A stretch of 64,000 nucleotides of DNA from Thermodesulfovibrio sp. (GCA_013824615.1 PNOC01000004.1:32031-96030); one strand, 5' to 3'. Shown: positions 18,201-27,435, counted from the first letter of the stretch. Numbers and translations: made by a program. The notes: a model not told the origin generated them from the sequence alone.

Positions 18201-19157
18201 GGGCCCCTTCACCTGCCCCTTCAGCGTCACATACCCTTCGATCTTCTCCTCAACTTTCAGCAGTTCCATGAGCGTCTGGATAAAGAAACTTCCCTGCAGG
18301 TCCAGGTCAAGCGAGACATCCTCCTTCGCAAGGCTTACCAGCCCCTTCACCGAAACAGACCCCTCTCCGCTTTTTTCGAGCCTGAACAGTTTCTTCAGCG
18401 TACTGAGCGATAACGAAAGATCGGCCTTAATCTTCCCCTGCCCTGCTTCATAGTCACCAGTGCCGGTCATCCTCGAATCAAAGGAATCGACCGTCAGCTT
18501 CTTGATCTCTATGGTGTTGTCCCTGATCAGCAGGGCTGCGGAGACAGCGGCCGACAGTTCGGGCATACCGTCCTTCTTAAGCGTTATATTCTCCGTGGTG
18601 ACGATCACCCTGCCTCTGCTGCCCAGAATCGCCTCGCCGCCAAGACCCTTTACCGTGATCGACAGCCCGCTGCGGTCATCAAGAAAATCGGTACTGCCCT
18701 TCTGCAGTTCAACGGCCATAACGTTTACCTTCAGGGCGTTCTCCCGCGTTGTGGCAAGATAGCGCTCGATATTGACGGCTATCTCCTCTGCTTTCGTTCT
18801 GCTGAGGCTGACCTCGGGCTCCTTGATCACCAGCCTTCGTATCGTCAGCCTTTTTGAGAAAAGGCCGCTCAGTTCGACGTAAGCCTTCACCCGGGGTGCA
18901 ACCAGCAGTCTATCCCCCCCCTCATCAAAAACCTTCAGTCCCTTTGCCTCTATAAACAGCGGAAAAATATTAAGATAAATATTCTGGGCAATCACCTTCC
19001 TGCCGAGCATCATCTCCAGTTCCGGCAGGATTGTCTTTTTAAGGGCATTGGAAATATTCGGGCCGCGCAGGACAAGGAGCAGGATGCCGATAATCAGCGC
19101 CGGGGCGAGGATTATGGTCGCTTTTATTATTCTTGTCCGTCTCTGAGCGTCATCCAT
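15222..19157 (-). CDS. tamB: TamB-family translocation and assembly / lipid-transfer protein
   Basis: A 1311-residue AsmA/TamB-like (DUF490) protein. Residues 11-29 are an N-terminal membrane anchor. The rest is a long periplasmic run of amphipathic strands (a hydrophobic groove in characterised relatives). The C-terminal DUF490 domain has the family pattern GTVYFRNNEFRI, MDILALLTLG and a final strand ending in RFEFK. In Proteobacteria TamB works with TamA and contributes to phospholipid transport to the outer membrane. Here it overlaps the Omp85 gene by 4 nt, consistent with a complex, and overlaps glnD upstream by 31 nt. Confidence 0.88.
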   Translation of the reverse strand: MDDAQRRTRIIKATIILAPALIIGILLLVLRGPNISNALKKTILPELEMMLGRKVIAQNIYLNIFPLFIEAKGLKVFDEGGDRLLVAPRVKAYVELSGLFSKRLTIRRLVIKEPEVSLSRTKAEEIAVNIERYLATTRENALKVNVMAVELQKGSTDFLDDRSGLSITVKGLGGEAILGSRGRVIVTTENITLKKDGMPELSAAVSAALLIRDNTIEIKKLTVDSFDSRMTGTGDYEAGQGKIKADLSLSLSTLKKLFRLEKSGEGSVSVKGLVSLAKEDVSLDLDLQGSFFIQTLMELLKVEEKIEGYVTLKGQVKGPLHKLVAKGTGELRAGNLFDVDVDHLKCGISYADGTMRFTDGTGRLYNGSATLSASITLPVVNYYTLKVDFSQVDSGPVFKLIGWHPGVMPGKISGTLVNSDSSFNPEGGFVYRSSEKGKSALGRISEVTGRYGMKGDLVTITGLKLHTGISDAEMNGTADLKNKLLDFEGVLQTRDLADMTGPYFTTVHGTGEFRGKISGLFTDPVLSGSAKINRPVIGTFGADMLTADIRYKKDLLTIQTLTANGAEDAYAMKGVIRFKNAVDLFDLNNPEYDLQATINNAELKKFVGIFYDDFQGNGRFRTELKVTGSGDKPVLIGEAVVKNGTLYGVAYDSGSFGWKYQGEGINLAPVKIQKGKSILSGSLLIDPEGTFLLSASSEKLYLSDLVPRPVRGEALFSLKAEGSGTMEKHRVVLTAEMVEGRLRDRPMGSGTVAAVITDRELVFNAALLNNKVTVSGKGKIKSDFPWEAKVDILSGRYDTVISAFLKEVPDDLILSMNGSIALRGDRNQVTATSALKQLNLSMYGYSFTNDHEIKLELRNRHLAFDHVTMRGGNAQVKMNGSLDIGKSYNLAIEGTSALSPFKSLSTKIGVIKGDAEFTLEITGDWEKPSVNGGISLTNGALSLKDYSYRISALNGYLYLDNDRVVLEKLTGKLGGGDIDLTGILYLKKFAISRFFVEAAMSNISASVSSDFTVNFNGNLLYKGTPEDQIISGDVSINRARYRERIEWKSWLLRTKQVDKVRSEISNLDKAQLNIRVLGRDNIRVDNNIARAEVTADMLLRGTVYRPALFGRLESKEGTVYFRNNEFRILHASADFADPNRLNAVIAIAAETIVKGYKIKMNLEGRMNQFAMSLSSDPVLKEMDILALLTLGQTGGQLKGLEGGVGAGEATSFVTGKLQDVVEERLRSITGLDRFQVDPHVSKSTGTVEPRVTVSKRLMGDKMFVTYTSSAGSSEEQIIKLEYFLNRNVSLIGIRDERGIIGADVKFRFEFK

Positions 19158-21721
19158 AAAGCAGACAGCAGCCTTTCTGACCCGGCAGCGCCGAGCTTCC
19201 CATTCCCTGACCGGACAGAAAAAATATCCTGCGCCAGGCCCGATTCTGTATTAATTCTCGCTGAGGATATGCTGACCCCCTGTTTGGCCAGGACAAGCGA
19301 GATATCATAGAGCAGTCCCAGCCGGTCTGGGGAAAATACCTCGATAATACTGACTTCATCTGAGGTCTCATTATCCAGCTCTATAAATATATCATATGGC
19401 GAGACATTCGTCTCCGGACGCCTGACAACGTGAAAAGGCCTGTTCTCTGCAATCACTGCCTTCAGCCCCTCGGTCAGATCCAGCACAAGCCCGTCCCACC
19501 ATATATCCTGCCAGTTCGAAACTGCTATTTTATCAATAACCAGCCCGTTCCTGCAGGTAAATATCCGGCCGTTAACAATATTTAATCCCTTGGATGAAAG
19601 AAAACCGACGAGCTTCGAGAAAAGACCGTGGGAATCGGCGGTGGAGACCGATATCTCGACCAGGCCGTCCGCCCTCTTGTCAATACGCACGGCAAAGCCC
19701 CCCTCCAATGCCCTGTTGACCAGCCGGTAGTCGTCGATGATCTTTTCGCGCGGCGCTGACAGCAGGTATCTCTCCGGCATCTCGCTGATAAAGGCGGCCA
19801 ACAAAGGCGGCTCTATACCTCGTACCGTACTGAGCAGATCGCGGACATACTCTTTCCGGTCCCGGGTTACCCCATTGAGATAGTCAAGGGTATGCAGATA
19901 CAACTCCTTCAGCAGATACGCCTTCCAGGAACTCCAGAACCCGGGATTGACGGCCGACATATCCGCATACGTGATCAGGTACAGGGCATTAAGGTTTTCA
20001 GGATCACCGACTGCTTCGGCAAAGCGGGCAATCACTTCGGGATCATGCGCCTCCCGCTTCAGGGCAGTCTCGGACATCAGTATATGGTTTCTGACCAGAA
20101 AGCCTATGCGCGATCTCTTGTCAGCAGCAAGGTTGAACCGCTCCAGGATATCCTTCTGCCTCTTATACCCTTCTTCCTCATGGTTCCTGCCTGCTGCCTT
20201 GCCGATATCGTGGAGCAGCAAAGACAGAAACAGGACATCGAGCTGGCCCGTGCTGTTGATGATATGATGGAGGTCCTCGAGGCTCTTATAACTGGTTGTT
20301 CTTAAGAGCTCCAGGTTACGGATCGCCACCAGCGTGTGTTCGTCAACGGTATAGAGATGATACGGTTCGTGAATGACCAGCATTCTCAGCGCCCCGAACT
20401 CCGGCAGAAATCTTCCGAGCACACCACTGTCATGCATCTCCCTGAGCGTGTCGTAGACCCTGCCGCCCTTCAGGATCTCCAGAAATGAATTAACAGAACG
20501 GGGCTGGATTCTGGCCTTGCGGTTAATCCGCAGGAGATCAGTGCGGATTGCACGTCTGAGCCCGGGACTAAAGCGCTTCCCGGTCCGGGCCATCAGGGAG
20601 AAGGCCTCCATGATCTTCCCGGCAGTAAGCGGGGCCCCTTTCGGAGCAGTGGCAATAAGGCTTCCGCCTGAGACGGAAAAATCTTCCGTAATCTTCCTGA
20701 TGCTGAAATCTTTCGTCACCGTAACATAGGGCCGGCTGCACTGCGCCACAATATCGGCCGTGATTTCCTGTATCGCCCTGCTCTTAAGGTAATAATAGCG
20801 GAGCATCCGCTCAACACCGCTGAATTTCTTTGAGTCGAGGAACCCGAGTCTCGGGGCAAGCACCCGCTGGAACTCGAACGAGAGCAGGTCATTCTTTCTG
20901 TTGCTCTCGAGATGAAGGCAGAACCGGGCACGCAGAAGAAAATCGTACGCGCTCAGAAAACGCCTCCGGAAAAGAGGCGGAATCCCCTCAAAAAAACCGG
21001 CATAGTCCCGGGTCTTCAGGGCCACTTTGGAGAGCCAGAATGCGGTATGGACATCCCGCAGTCCGCCCTCTCCGTCCTTGACATTGGGTTCCAGCAGAAA
21101 AACAGAATTCCCGGCACTATGATGGCGCTTCCCTTTTTCAAGCAGCTTCTCCCTCACAAAATCCCGTTGCCGCCTGGAAGTAACGGCAGGCAGGACTTTG
21201 CTGCAAAAGAGATCGTACAGTACCGGATCTCCGGCCAGGTAGCGGGCCTCCAGCAGGGACGTCCGCGTCCGGATGTCGGCAAAGGCTTCCTCGATGCATT
21301 CTTCAGGCGTTCTGAAGGCATGACTGATATCGAGGCCTGAGTCCCAGAGCCGGTATAAGATCTGCTCCGCAGCCTCTGTCTCTTTCCTGTCAGCAGCAAT
21401 GAAGAGAAGATCAACATCAGAAAAAGGGGCCATCTCCATGCGGCCATAGCCGCCGGTGGCCAGGAGAGTAAGATTATGGGGGCCCTGATATTTCCGGCTG
21501 CTACGCCCGGAACGTCGCCCGACGGATCTGCCGCCGGTCCGGCCATCAATCTGTGCAGGCCGGACCCTGCCCTTTCCCTCAGCGGGTTCGTTATAAAACA
21601 GGGCCCGAACCATGCAGTCGATGCGCAGGGAATACTGCTGTGTCAGCGCCACCCCACCCTGTCCGCTGTCAAGCCAGGAGTTCAGCTCCGACAGACTGGG
21701 TTTAGTGCCGGTCTTAGTCAT
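19127..21721 (-). CDS. glnD: PII uridylyltransferase / uridylyl-removing enzyme
   Basis: Bifunctional nitrogen sensor that uridylylates PII at low glutamine and removes UMP at high glutamine. Of 864 residues, about 80-200 are the nucleotidyltransferase with GGYGRMEM and the metal-binding SDVDLL (101-106). The HD domain has LLLHDIGKA near residue 490. Two ACT domains occupy the last 170 residues (VEISVSTADSHGLFSKLVG and VSIIEVFSPDRLGLLYDISL). An Arg/Gly-rich insert lies at about residues 50-80. It is in the same orientation as amtB, whose transporter is a PII target. No glnB/glnK is in the window. Confidence 0.95.
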   Translation of the reverse strand: MTKTGTKPSLSELNSWLDSGQGGVALTQQYSLRIDCMVRALFYNEPAEGKGRVRPAQIDGRTGGRSVGRRSGRSSRKYQGPHNLTLLATGGYGRMEMAPFSDVDLLFIAADRKETEAAEQILYRLWDSGLDISHAFRTPEECIEEAFADIRTRTSLLEARYLAGDPVLYDLFCSKVLPAVTSRRQRDFVREKLLEKGKRHHSAGNSVFLLEPNVKDGEGGLRDVHTAFWLSKVALKTRDYAGFFEGIPPLFRRRFLSAYDFLLRARFCLHLESNRKNDLLSFEFQRVLAPRLGFLDSKKFSGVERMLRYYYLKSRAIQEITADIVAQCSRPYVTVTKDFSIRKITEDFSVSGGSLIATAPKGAPLTAGKIMEAFSLMARTGKRFSPGLRRAIRTDLLRINRKARIQPRSVNSFLEILKGGRVYDTLREMHDSGVLGRFLPEFGALRMLVIHEPYHLYTVDEHTLVAIRNLELLRTTSYKSLEDLHHIINSTGQLDVLFLSLLLHDIGKAAGRNHEEEGYKRQKDILERFNLAADKRSRIGFLVRNHILMSETALKREAHDPEVIARFAEAVGDPENLNALYLITYADMSAVNPGFWSSWKAYLLKELYLHTLDYLNGVTRDRKEYVRDLLSTVRGIEPPLLAAFISEMPERYLLSAPREKIIDDYRLVNRALEGGFAVRIDKRADGLVEISVSTADSHGLFSKLVGFLSSKGLNIVNGRIFTCRNGLVIDKIAVSNWQDIWWDGLVLDLTEGLKAVIAENRPFHVVRRPETNVSPYDIFIELDNETSDEVSIIEVFSPDRLGLLYDISLVLAKQGVSISSARINTESGLAQDIFSVRSGNGKLGAAGSERLLSALWMTLRDGQE

Positions 21722-23591
21722 GCCGCTCCCGGTAAAACTCGGACATCATCTTCAGCATCTCGACAATATATAACCGTTTCTGCTTAAGAACCGCAGCGGG
21801 GTCCCCTACTTTCTTATAATCAGCCGCACTGAAAACCTCAAAAAGATTCCGGTAACTGTCCGTCGAAAAAACTATCTTCACGTCACGGTCTATCATGCAG
21901 GCATGCCCCCAATCCCCGGAGCAGACATACGGCCGTCCGGCCGTACTGAAAATAGAGCTTCCCTGCGCATAGTCAGAGGCTGCATTGGTATAACCCAGCA
22001 ATTCCATCAGCGTGGGGACAACATCATAGTGACTCGTCAGACGTTCCACCGCCATGCCCCGGATGCCGGGGACATGCATGACAAATACGGTCTTGGCGAC
22101 ATAGTCACTGAAGGACTGCGTATGCCCGAAATGACCCTGCTCCAGAAACTCCTCGCCATGATCACCGGTAACAATAACAATCGTATGCTCCAGGGCCCCT
22201 GACTGTTTCAGGGCGTCAAATATCCTGCCGAAGAGCGCATCGTCATAATGCAGTGAATTCTTGAACCTGTTTCTGATCTGGATAGCTGCGGCCTCTCCGA
22301 TGGTCTTGCTGTAGTTGATATCCTCACCCGCCGCCGGTCTGAACTTTTCATGCTCCTTGGGGTAAACATACGGCTGATGCGAGGCATTGAAAAAGATGAA
22401 GGAGAAAAACGGCCGGGAGGTGTCCCGCCGCTTTGTAAACTCGATAAACCGTTCGGTCATGAGCCTCTCCCTCTCCGCTCCGGAGCTCGGGAACTCATCT
22501 TCGACAGCGTCAGGCACGTTGACAAACACCGTTTTTCTGAACTCCGGATACGTGAGTCTGGTAGCCGAAAGGATCCGGAATTCATAACCGAGCTTCTTCA
22601 GCTCGTCAAGCAGCACCGGGGACCTTCGCTCTATGAGAAAAGAGTCCCAGTACGTGGACTGCAGACCATAAAAAAGCGAGAAAATACCCATCCGCGTCCC
22701 GTTGCCGCCGCTGTAATGGTTCTTCAGCACGATATGCTCACGGCTGAATTTCCAGAGATTCGGTGTTATTTCAGGATCCAGCATATCGAACCGGAACCCT
22801 TCAGCAGCAATCACCAGGATATTCGGTCTGCCGGGCTGCACCCTCTCATTTCTGACAAGCTGTTTTCTGGGATAGTTCAACAGACTGTCCTGCGGTGTCT
22901 GCCTCAGGTCATCGTCCTGACCGGCCGTCAGGCCAAAGACCTTTATCAGCGTCCTGTCAGCCCGCAGAGTGACATAGAGCGGGTAGAGCCTCGCAATGCG
23001 GGTCACCCCCGGAGCATTGTAGAACGAACCAGCCGCATAGATGACCTTGTCCGCAGCGATCGTCAGGAGAAATACCGCGACCAGAGCATACCTGAGCCTG
23101 CGGCTAAGCGTGCCTTCTGCCCTGAACGACAGATAAACAAATACTGACTCCAGCAGAAGAACCCCTGCCGCCTTCAGCAGAAAAAAAACGATCGTCGAGC
23201 TGCCGAGCGTGACAGAATCGGTAAAGCCTTCCGTCAGCACGGTCCTGATGATCATCCCGTTTATATGGAGATGAAACAGCCGGTAAATATTCAGATCGAG
23301 CAGCAGAAATATCTGGAGAAGAGCGTATAAAACTATTCCGGCATATTTTCCAACCTTTCCCGAATAGCGCATAAGCGGAAAAACAATCAGTGCCGGGATG
23401 AAATTAAGAAAAGTCATATGCGCCAGGAACTGAAAAACCTGCACCAGTCCCGGACTGCTGCCCGCCAGGAGTCCGCGGCAGATAAAAGCCGAAAACGCCA
23501 TATTGAGAAGCATTAAGACAATGAGGCTTGAGTGGTATTCTTTCTTTTTCCGATTATCCATAAAAAACTCAGCGTTATAAGGACATAGCAT
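21714..23591 (-). CDS. Membrane-anchored sulfatase-fold protein, PbgA/YejM-like
   Basis: A 625-residue protein with about five N-terminal transmembrane helices (residues 15-200) and a periplasmic alkaline-phosphatase/sulfatase domain from about residue 250 (PNILVIAAEGFRFDML). The active-site neighbourhood HYSGGNGTRMGIFSLFYGL and metal-site motif VTGDHGEEF resemble PbgA/YejM, which senses periplasmic LPS/cardiolipin, and LtaS-type transferases. The substrate is not known. It overlaps glnD by 8 nt. A role in outer-membrane lipid homeostasis would suit the neighbouring tamB and Omp85 genes (inference). Confidence 0.85.
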   Translation of the reverse strand: MLCPYNAEFFMDNRKKKEYHSSLIVLMLLNMAFSAFICRGLLAGSSPGLVQVFQFLAHMTFLNFIPALIVFPLMRYSGKVGKYAGIVLYALLQIFLLLDLNIYRLFHLHINGMIIRTVLTEGFTDSVTLGSSTIVFFLLKAAGVLLLESVFVYLSFRAEGTLSRRLRYALVAVFLLTIAADKVIYAAGSFYNAPGVTRIARLYPLYVTLRADRTLIKVFGLTAGQDDDLRQTPQDSLLNYPRKQLVRNERVQPGRPNILVIAAEGFRFDMLDPEITPNLWKFSREHIVLKNHYSGGNGTRMGIFSLFYGLQSTYWDSFLIERRSPVLLDELKKLGYEFRILSATRLTYPEFRKTVFVNVPDAVEDEFPSSGAERERLMTERFIEFTKRRDTSRPFFSFIFFNASHQPYVYPKEHEKFRPAAGEDINYSKTIGEAAAIQIRNRFKNSLHYDDALFGRIFDALKQSGALEHTIVIVTGDHGEEFLEQGHFGHTQSFSDYVAKTVFVMHVPGIRGMAVERLTSHYDVVPTLMELLGYTNAASDYAQGSSIFSTAGRPYVCSGDWGHACMIDRDVKIVFSTDSYRNLFEVFSAADYKKVGDPAAVLKQKRLYIVEMLKMMSEFYRERHD

Positions 23592-23677
23592 AATAATTCC
23601 GTGTAAAGCACAACGGTTTATTATAACCCGAACAGCGTGTTAAGGATTGAATTTCAGGGGCTGGCAGAGAGGAGGCT

Positions 23678-23715
23678 GAAAGGCACCCTGAAGTGACTGC
23701 CACAGGGTGCCTTTC
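23678..23715 (-). terminator. Strong hairpin after amtB
   Basis: A 13-bp perfect stem, GAAAGGCACCCTG (23678-23690) with CAGGGTGCCTTTC (23703-23715), has a 12-nt loop. It lies 52 nt beyond the amtB stop on the - strand. No clear U tract follows, so termination or 3'-end stabilisation are both possible. Confidence 0.6.
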
Positions 23716-23767
23716 ATTTGAATACGTATTTCAGGAAATCGTCATTACACTACCATTACCACCATCA

Positions 23768-25075
23768 TTACATCGTGTAACCGCTTTCACCGTGCTGGCT
23801 GAGATCCAGGCCCTCGAATTCATCTTCCGCGCTCAGCCTCAGGCCCATGGTCCAGGATATAAGTTTGAGAATGACCACGGTGGCAACAAAAGAATAGACT
23901 GCGGTAACAACTACCCCGATGAACTGATTCATAAGCAGTCCGGAACCGCCGAAGAAGAGGCCGTCAGCACCGGCCGGATTTAGCAGTTTCTGTGCCAGAA
24001 GTCCTGTTGCGAGAGTTCCGAGTATGCCACCGACCCCATGCACGCCAAAGGCATCAAGCGAGTCGTCATACCCAAGCCGGCTTTTCAAATTCAGAGAAAT
24101 ATAGCAGACAGCACCGGCAAGCATACCGATCGCCAGGGCCGACAGGGGACCGACGTACCCGGATGCCGGAGTGATCGTTGCCAGCCCGGCAATAGCTCCG
24201 GTAGCAGCACCGAACATCGTCGGCTTGCCGCGATGGACCCACTCGATAATCACCCAGATAAGGGTTGCTGCGACGGCGGAGCTGTGAGTGGCAACAAAGG
24301 TCATGACACTCAGCGGTCCTGCTGAAAGGGCACTGCCGGCATTAAAGCCAAACCAGCCAAACCACAGAATCCCTGCACCGATGACGGTCATCGGCAGGTT
24401 ATGCGGCGTCATGGACTCATGCATATATCCCTTCCGCTTGCCGATCACCATGGCTGCTGCAAGCGCCGAGATGCCCGAGGTGATATGAACAACTATGCCA
24501 CCCGCAAAATCAAGAACGCCCATATTCTTCATCCAGCCTCCTGTCCCCCATACCCAGTGGGCAACCGGATCATAAACGACCGTTGACCATACAACCGTAA
24601 AGACCAGGAAGGAAGAGAATTTCATGCGTTCCGCAATCGCCCCGGAGATAAGCGCAGGGGTTATAACCGCAAACATCGCCTGATAGATCATAAATGCCAG
24701 GTGCGGGACGGTCGGGGCATAGTCAGGGTTCGGCTCGAGCCCGACGCCTTTCAGTCCGATCCAGTCGAGACCGCCGATAATGCCATGAACATCCGGACCA
24801 AAGGAGAGACTGTACCCGCAGAGGATCCACTGGACTGAAACCAGGGCGATCGCGACAAAGCTCTGCATATAGGTGCCGAGCACATTTTTTCTTCTGACCA
24901 TACCGCCGTAAAACATGGCCAGTCCCGGTGTCATCAGCATGACCAGGGCAGTCGAAACAAGGACAAAGGCCGTGTCACCGGCATCAACCTTTGCGGCCGT
25001 CTCTGCATAGCCGGTCATGGGCATGGCAAGAAATGTGATCAGCACAAAAAGCATAACAACTACAATATTTCTCAT
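23768..25075 (-). CDS. amtB: Ammonium transporter
   Basis: A 435-residue Amt/Rh-family channel for ammonium uptake in the inner membrane. An N-terminal signal-like helix precedes DTAFVLVSTALVMLMTPGLA, the canonical first Amt helix, followed by 11 membrane helices. The family pattern GGIVVHITSGISAL and FGFNAGSALSAG are present. The C-terminal tail (DEFEGLDLSQHGESGY) is the PII-binding type. CGGAGGAG precedes the ATG. A sigma-54 promoter lies upstream, consistent with nitrogen control, and glnD is two genes downstream. Confidence 0.96.
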   Translation of the reverse strand: MRNIVVVMLFVLITFLAMPMTGYAETAAKVDAGDTAFVLVSTALVMLMTPGLAMFYGGMVRRKNVLGTYMQSFVAIALVSVQWILCGYSLSFGPDVHGIIGGLDWIGLKGVGLEPNPDYAPTVPHLAFMIYQAMFAVITPALISGAIAERMKFSSFLVFTVVWSTVVYDPVAHWVWGTGGWMKNMGVLDFAGGIVVHITSGISALAAAMVIGKRKGYMHESMTPHNLPMTVIGAGILWFGWFGFNAGSALSAGPLSVMTFVATHSSAVAATLIWVIIEWVHRGKPTMFGAATGAIAGLATITPASGYVGPLSALAIGMLAGAVCYISLNLKSRLGYDDSLDAFGVHGVGGILGTLATGLLAQKLLNPAGADGLFFGGSGLLMNQFIGVVVTAVYSFVATVVILKLISWTMGLRLSAEDEFEGLDLSQHGESGYTM

Positions 25076-25109
25076 TAATGGCTCCTCCGGATAGTAGTTG
25101 CATGGTATT

Positions 25110-25125
25110 TGCTATAACCATGCCA
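25110..25125 (-). promoter_or_regulatory. Sigma-54 promoter of amtB
   Basis: On the - strand the sequence TGGCATGGTTATAGCA has the invariant GG and GC separated by exactly 10 nt and matches the consensus TGGCAC-N5-TTGCA closely. The expected transcription start is about 25 nt before the ATG of amtB. Confidence 0.8.
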
Positions 25126-25182
25126 GAATATAATTCTGTTTAATTACGACATGTTATATAGCAAAACCTAAAGCCAATAGCT

Positions 25183-25279
25183 ACATAATTGTAGGAATAA
25201 CAGGTTTGATGCGAAGATAATCTCTATTTTTCGGGCAGTTATACAGTTACTACATATTTGTCGAATTGACATAATTGTA
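25183..25279. promoter_or_regulatory. Three ACATA(A/T)TTGT repeats upstream of amtB
   Basis: ACATAATTGTA occurs at 25183-25193 and 25269-25279, and ACATATTTGT at 25252-25261. They lie about 60-170 nt upstream of the sigma-54 promoter, the usual place for an enhancer-binding activator. They do not match the enteric NtrC site. They could instead serve the divergent gntR gene. Confidence 0.4.
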
Positions 25280-25370
25280 CAAGTACGCTCCCAGTAATAT
25301 TATTGTTGACTGACTTTTCCGGAATTAAAACCGCCTTTAAATAAAAAAATGCCTTAACTCATTTTTTCGC

Positions 25371-25399
25371 TTGACATCATCAGGTCATTATAATATTAT
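25371..25399 (+). promoter_or_regulatory. Sigma-70 promoter and palindrome for gntR-1
   Basis: TTGACA (25371-25376), a 17-nt spacer and TATTAT (25394-25399). The -10 box lies inside a perfect palindrome ATAATATTAT (25390-25399), a possible autoregulatory operator. The expected transcription start coincides with the ATG at 25406. Confidence 0.65.
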
Positions 25400-25405
25400 G
25401 TCTAC

Positions 25406-26167
25406 ATGATGCATTCTGATACATCAGCGTTGCAAAGTGGAACAGTAGACCGCTTCAATCAGGAGAAGCTCTATATCCAGCTTACCAGAATCTTTCTGGA
25501 TGAGATCCGGACCAACCACTGGAAGCTCAAAGACCGGATTCCCTCTGAAGAAGAGCTCTGCAGGATGTATAACGTAAGCAAGGTAACGGTGAGGCAGGCG
25601 ATCAATAATCTTGTCTCTGACGGATATCTCATGAAGATCCAGGGCAAAGGGACCTTCGTCACCAGTGTCCTTCCGGTCGTCGGGGTTGCCATGAGAACAA
25701 TATTTACAGAAGAAATGTTCGGAAAGGAGGTAAAAGCAGAAAAAGAAATATTATACAGGGGTATTAAGGAACCTGCACAGGATATACGGTCCTATCTGAA
25801 AACGGATAGAGATATCTATTATATCCTCAGCCGGAGACTCCTTAATGGATACCCCGCCTATGTTGATGAATCTTTCATCCCCCACAGTATCACCCCTGAG
25901 ATCGACCAGCTGAACCTTGCAGACGCCTCGCTCTATTTCTTCCTTCAGGAAAAGGCGCTGAAGAAGATCTTTAAAGTCATCCAGACGGTCGAGGTATCTC
26001 AGGCCACAGGGGATTCAGCACGCCACCTTGATCTGGATGAAGGGGTTTCCGTGCTTGTCGTACACAGATTGCTTCTCAGCTCTGACAGCACTCCGGTGGC
26101 TTATACCAAGCTGCAGGGCAGAAGTGACCGCTATAAATTCCAGGCTGAATTTGAACGTCTCAGATAA
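25406..26167 (+). CDS. GntR-family regulator, HutC/UTRA type (locus 1)
   Basis: A 253-residue transcription factor. The winged helix-turn-helix lies at about residues 20-90 (IPSEEELCRMYNVSKVTVRQ, then GKGTFV). A UTRA effector domain fills residues 100-250 and binds a small ligand in relatives. The two tandem ATGs (25406, 25409) sit at the predicted transcription start with no Shine-Dalgarno, so a leaderless mRNA is likely. It precedes the TSUP transporter by 18 nt and probably controls it in response to a ligand. A second GntR protein of the same subtype begins locus 2 at 34234. Confidence 0.9.
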   Translation: MMHSDTSALQSGTVDRFNQEKLYIQLTRIFLDEIRTNHWKLKDRIPSEEELCRMYNVSKVTVRQAINNLVSDGYLMKIQGKGTFVTSVLPVVGVAMRTIFTEEMFGKEVKAEKEILYRGIKEPAQDIRSYLKTDRDIYYILSRRLLNGYPAYVDESFIPHSITPEIDQLNLADASLYFFLQEKALKKIFKVIQTVEVSQATGDSARHLDLDEGVSVLVVHRLLLSSDSTPVAYTKLQGRSDRYKFQAEFERLR

Positions 26168-26185
26168 TAAAAAGGAGGTTTTACA

Positions 26186-27433
26186 ATGAGTTATCCGCGA
26201 AGGTTGTACGAGTTTCTCATGGCCGGGTCTGTTGCCTATGCCAAATGGGACTATGAGGTCTCCATGAACATTCTGAAGAACCGCAAGAAGCTGCTGTTGC
26301 TGCTGGTGATGATCCTGCCGATCCTGGTGGTCTCCTCCCTGAACGCAGCAGACATGATCGGCGGCAAGACCGCCTATGCCCCGGCGCACTATTCAAACCT
26401 TATCTTTGTGGTTTCCATCGCCGTAGGTCTCGCTGCGGGCCTGATCACCGGCTGCATCGGTGCAGGCGGAGGCTTTATCATCACCCCTGCCCTTATGGCT
26501 GCAGGCGTCAAGGGCATCCTTGCCGTCGGCACCGACGTGTTTCACATCTTCGCCAAGGCGATCATGGGGACCACCGTCCACAGGAAACTGGGCAATGTCT
26601 CTGTCAAGCTCGCCGTATGGTTCCTGGTCGGCTCAGGCGTCGGAACCTTTGTCGGCGGCGCACTCAACAAGGCCCTCTATAACAAAGACCCTCTTCTGAG
26701 CGAGGCATTCATCAGCACGGTTTATGCTGTTCTGCTGGGATTTCTCGGCTTCTATGCCTTCATAGACTTTTATAATTCAACAAAAAAGAGCGGTGGCGGC
26801 GGGGCGCACAGCGGACCTGATGCAACCCCTGCCCTGGCCCTTAAAGTCCAGAGCGTCAAGATCCCCCCTTACATCACATTTGATGAGCACCTTGTCGTCG
26901 GCGGAAAGAAGATATCGGCCATCTTTCTGATCATAGGCGGCTTCATCGTCGGCATGCTCGCTGCGATCATGGGCGTGGGCGGCGGCTTCGTCACCTTCCC
27001 TATGTTCGTCTACGTATTCGGCGTCTCTGCCGGGACAACCGTCGGCACGGACATCCTTCAGATCATCTTCACTGCAGGCCTTGCCTCTATCGCCCAGTAT
27101 GCCATCTACGGCTATGTCTTTTATACCCTTGCCATGGGCATGCTGATCGGATCGTTGATAGGCATCCAGGTCGGAGCGCTCGTCACCAAGGTCGTCAAGG
27201 GAACACATATCCTCGGCTTCTATGCTGTATCGATTATCGCAGGCTTTATCAACAGGGCAAGCACCCTGCCGAAGAAGATGGTGGAGCTTGAATATATAAA
27301 CATGTCAAAGACCACGGTTACCAACATTGAATATGCCGGCAACATCATCTTCTGGATCGTTGTCAGCATCTTCGGCATCTGGGTCATGAGCAAATTCTTT
27401 ATGAATATCGGTAAACTCAGGGGGGATGAATAG
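26186..27433 (+). CDS. TSUP-family anion transporter (TauE/SafE type), locus 1
   Basis: A 415-residue inner-membrane protein with about nine transmembrane helices. The two homologous halves carry glycine-rich signatures: GLITGCIGAGGGFIITPAL near residue 85 and AAIMGVGGGFVTFPMFVYVF near residue 265. Characterised relatives export sulfite, sulfoacetate or other small organic/sulfur anions; the substrate here is unknown. An unusual N-terminal extension (residues 1-45) precedes the first helix. AAAGGAGG lies before the ATG. It is followed 2 nt later by a membrane protein of unknown function and then uspA. Confidence 0.88.
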   Translation: MSYPRRLYEFLMAGSVAYAKWDYEVSMNILKNRKKLLLLLVMILPILVVSSLNAADMIGGKTAYAPAHYSNLIFVVSIAVGLAAGLITGCIGAGGGFIITPALMAAGVKGILAVGTDVFHIFAKAIMGTTVHRKLGNVSVKLAVWFLVGSGVGTFVGGALNKALYNKDPLLSEAFISTVYAVLLGFLGFYAFIDFYNSTKKSGGGGAHSGPDATPALALKVQSVKIPPYITFDEHLVVGGKKISAIFLIIGGFIVGMLAAIMGVGGGFVTFPMFVYVFGVSAGTTVGTDILQIIFTAGLASIAQYAIYGYVFYTLAMGMLIGSLIGIQVGALVTKVVKGTHILGFYAVSIIAGFINRASTLPKKMVELEYINMSKTTVTNIEYAGNIIFWIVVSIFGIWVMSKFFMNIGKLRGDE

Positions 27434-27435
27434 TC

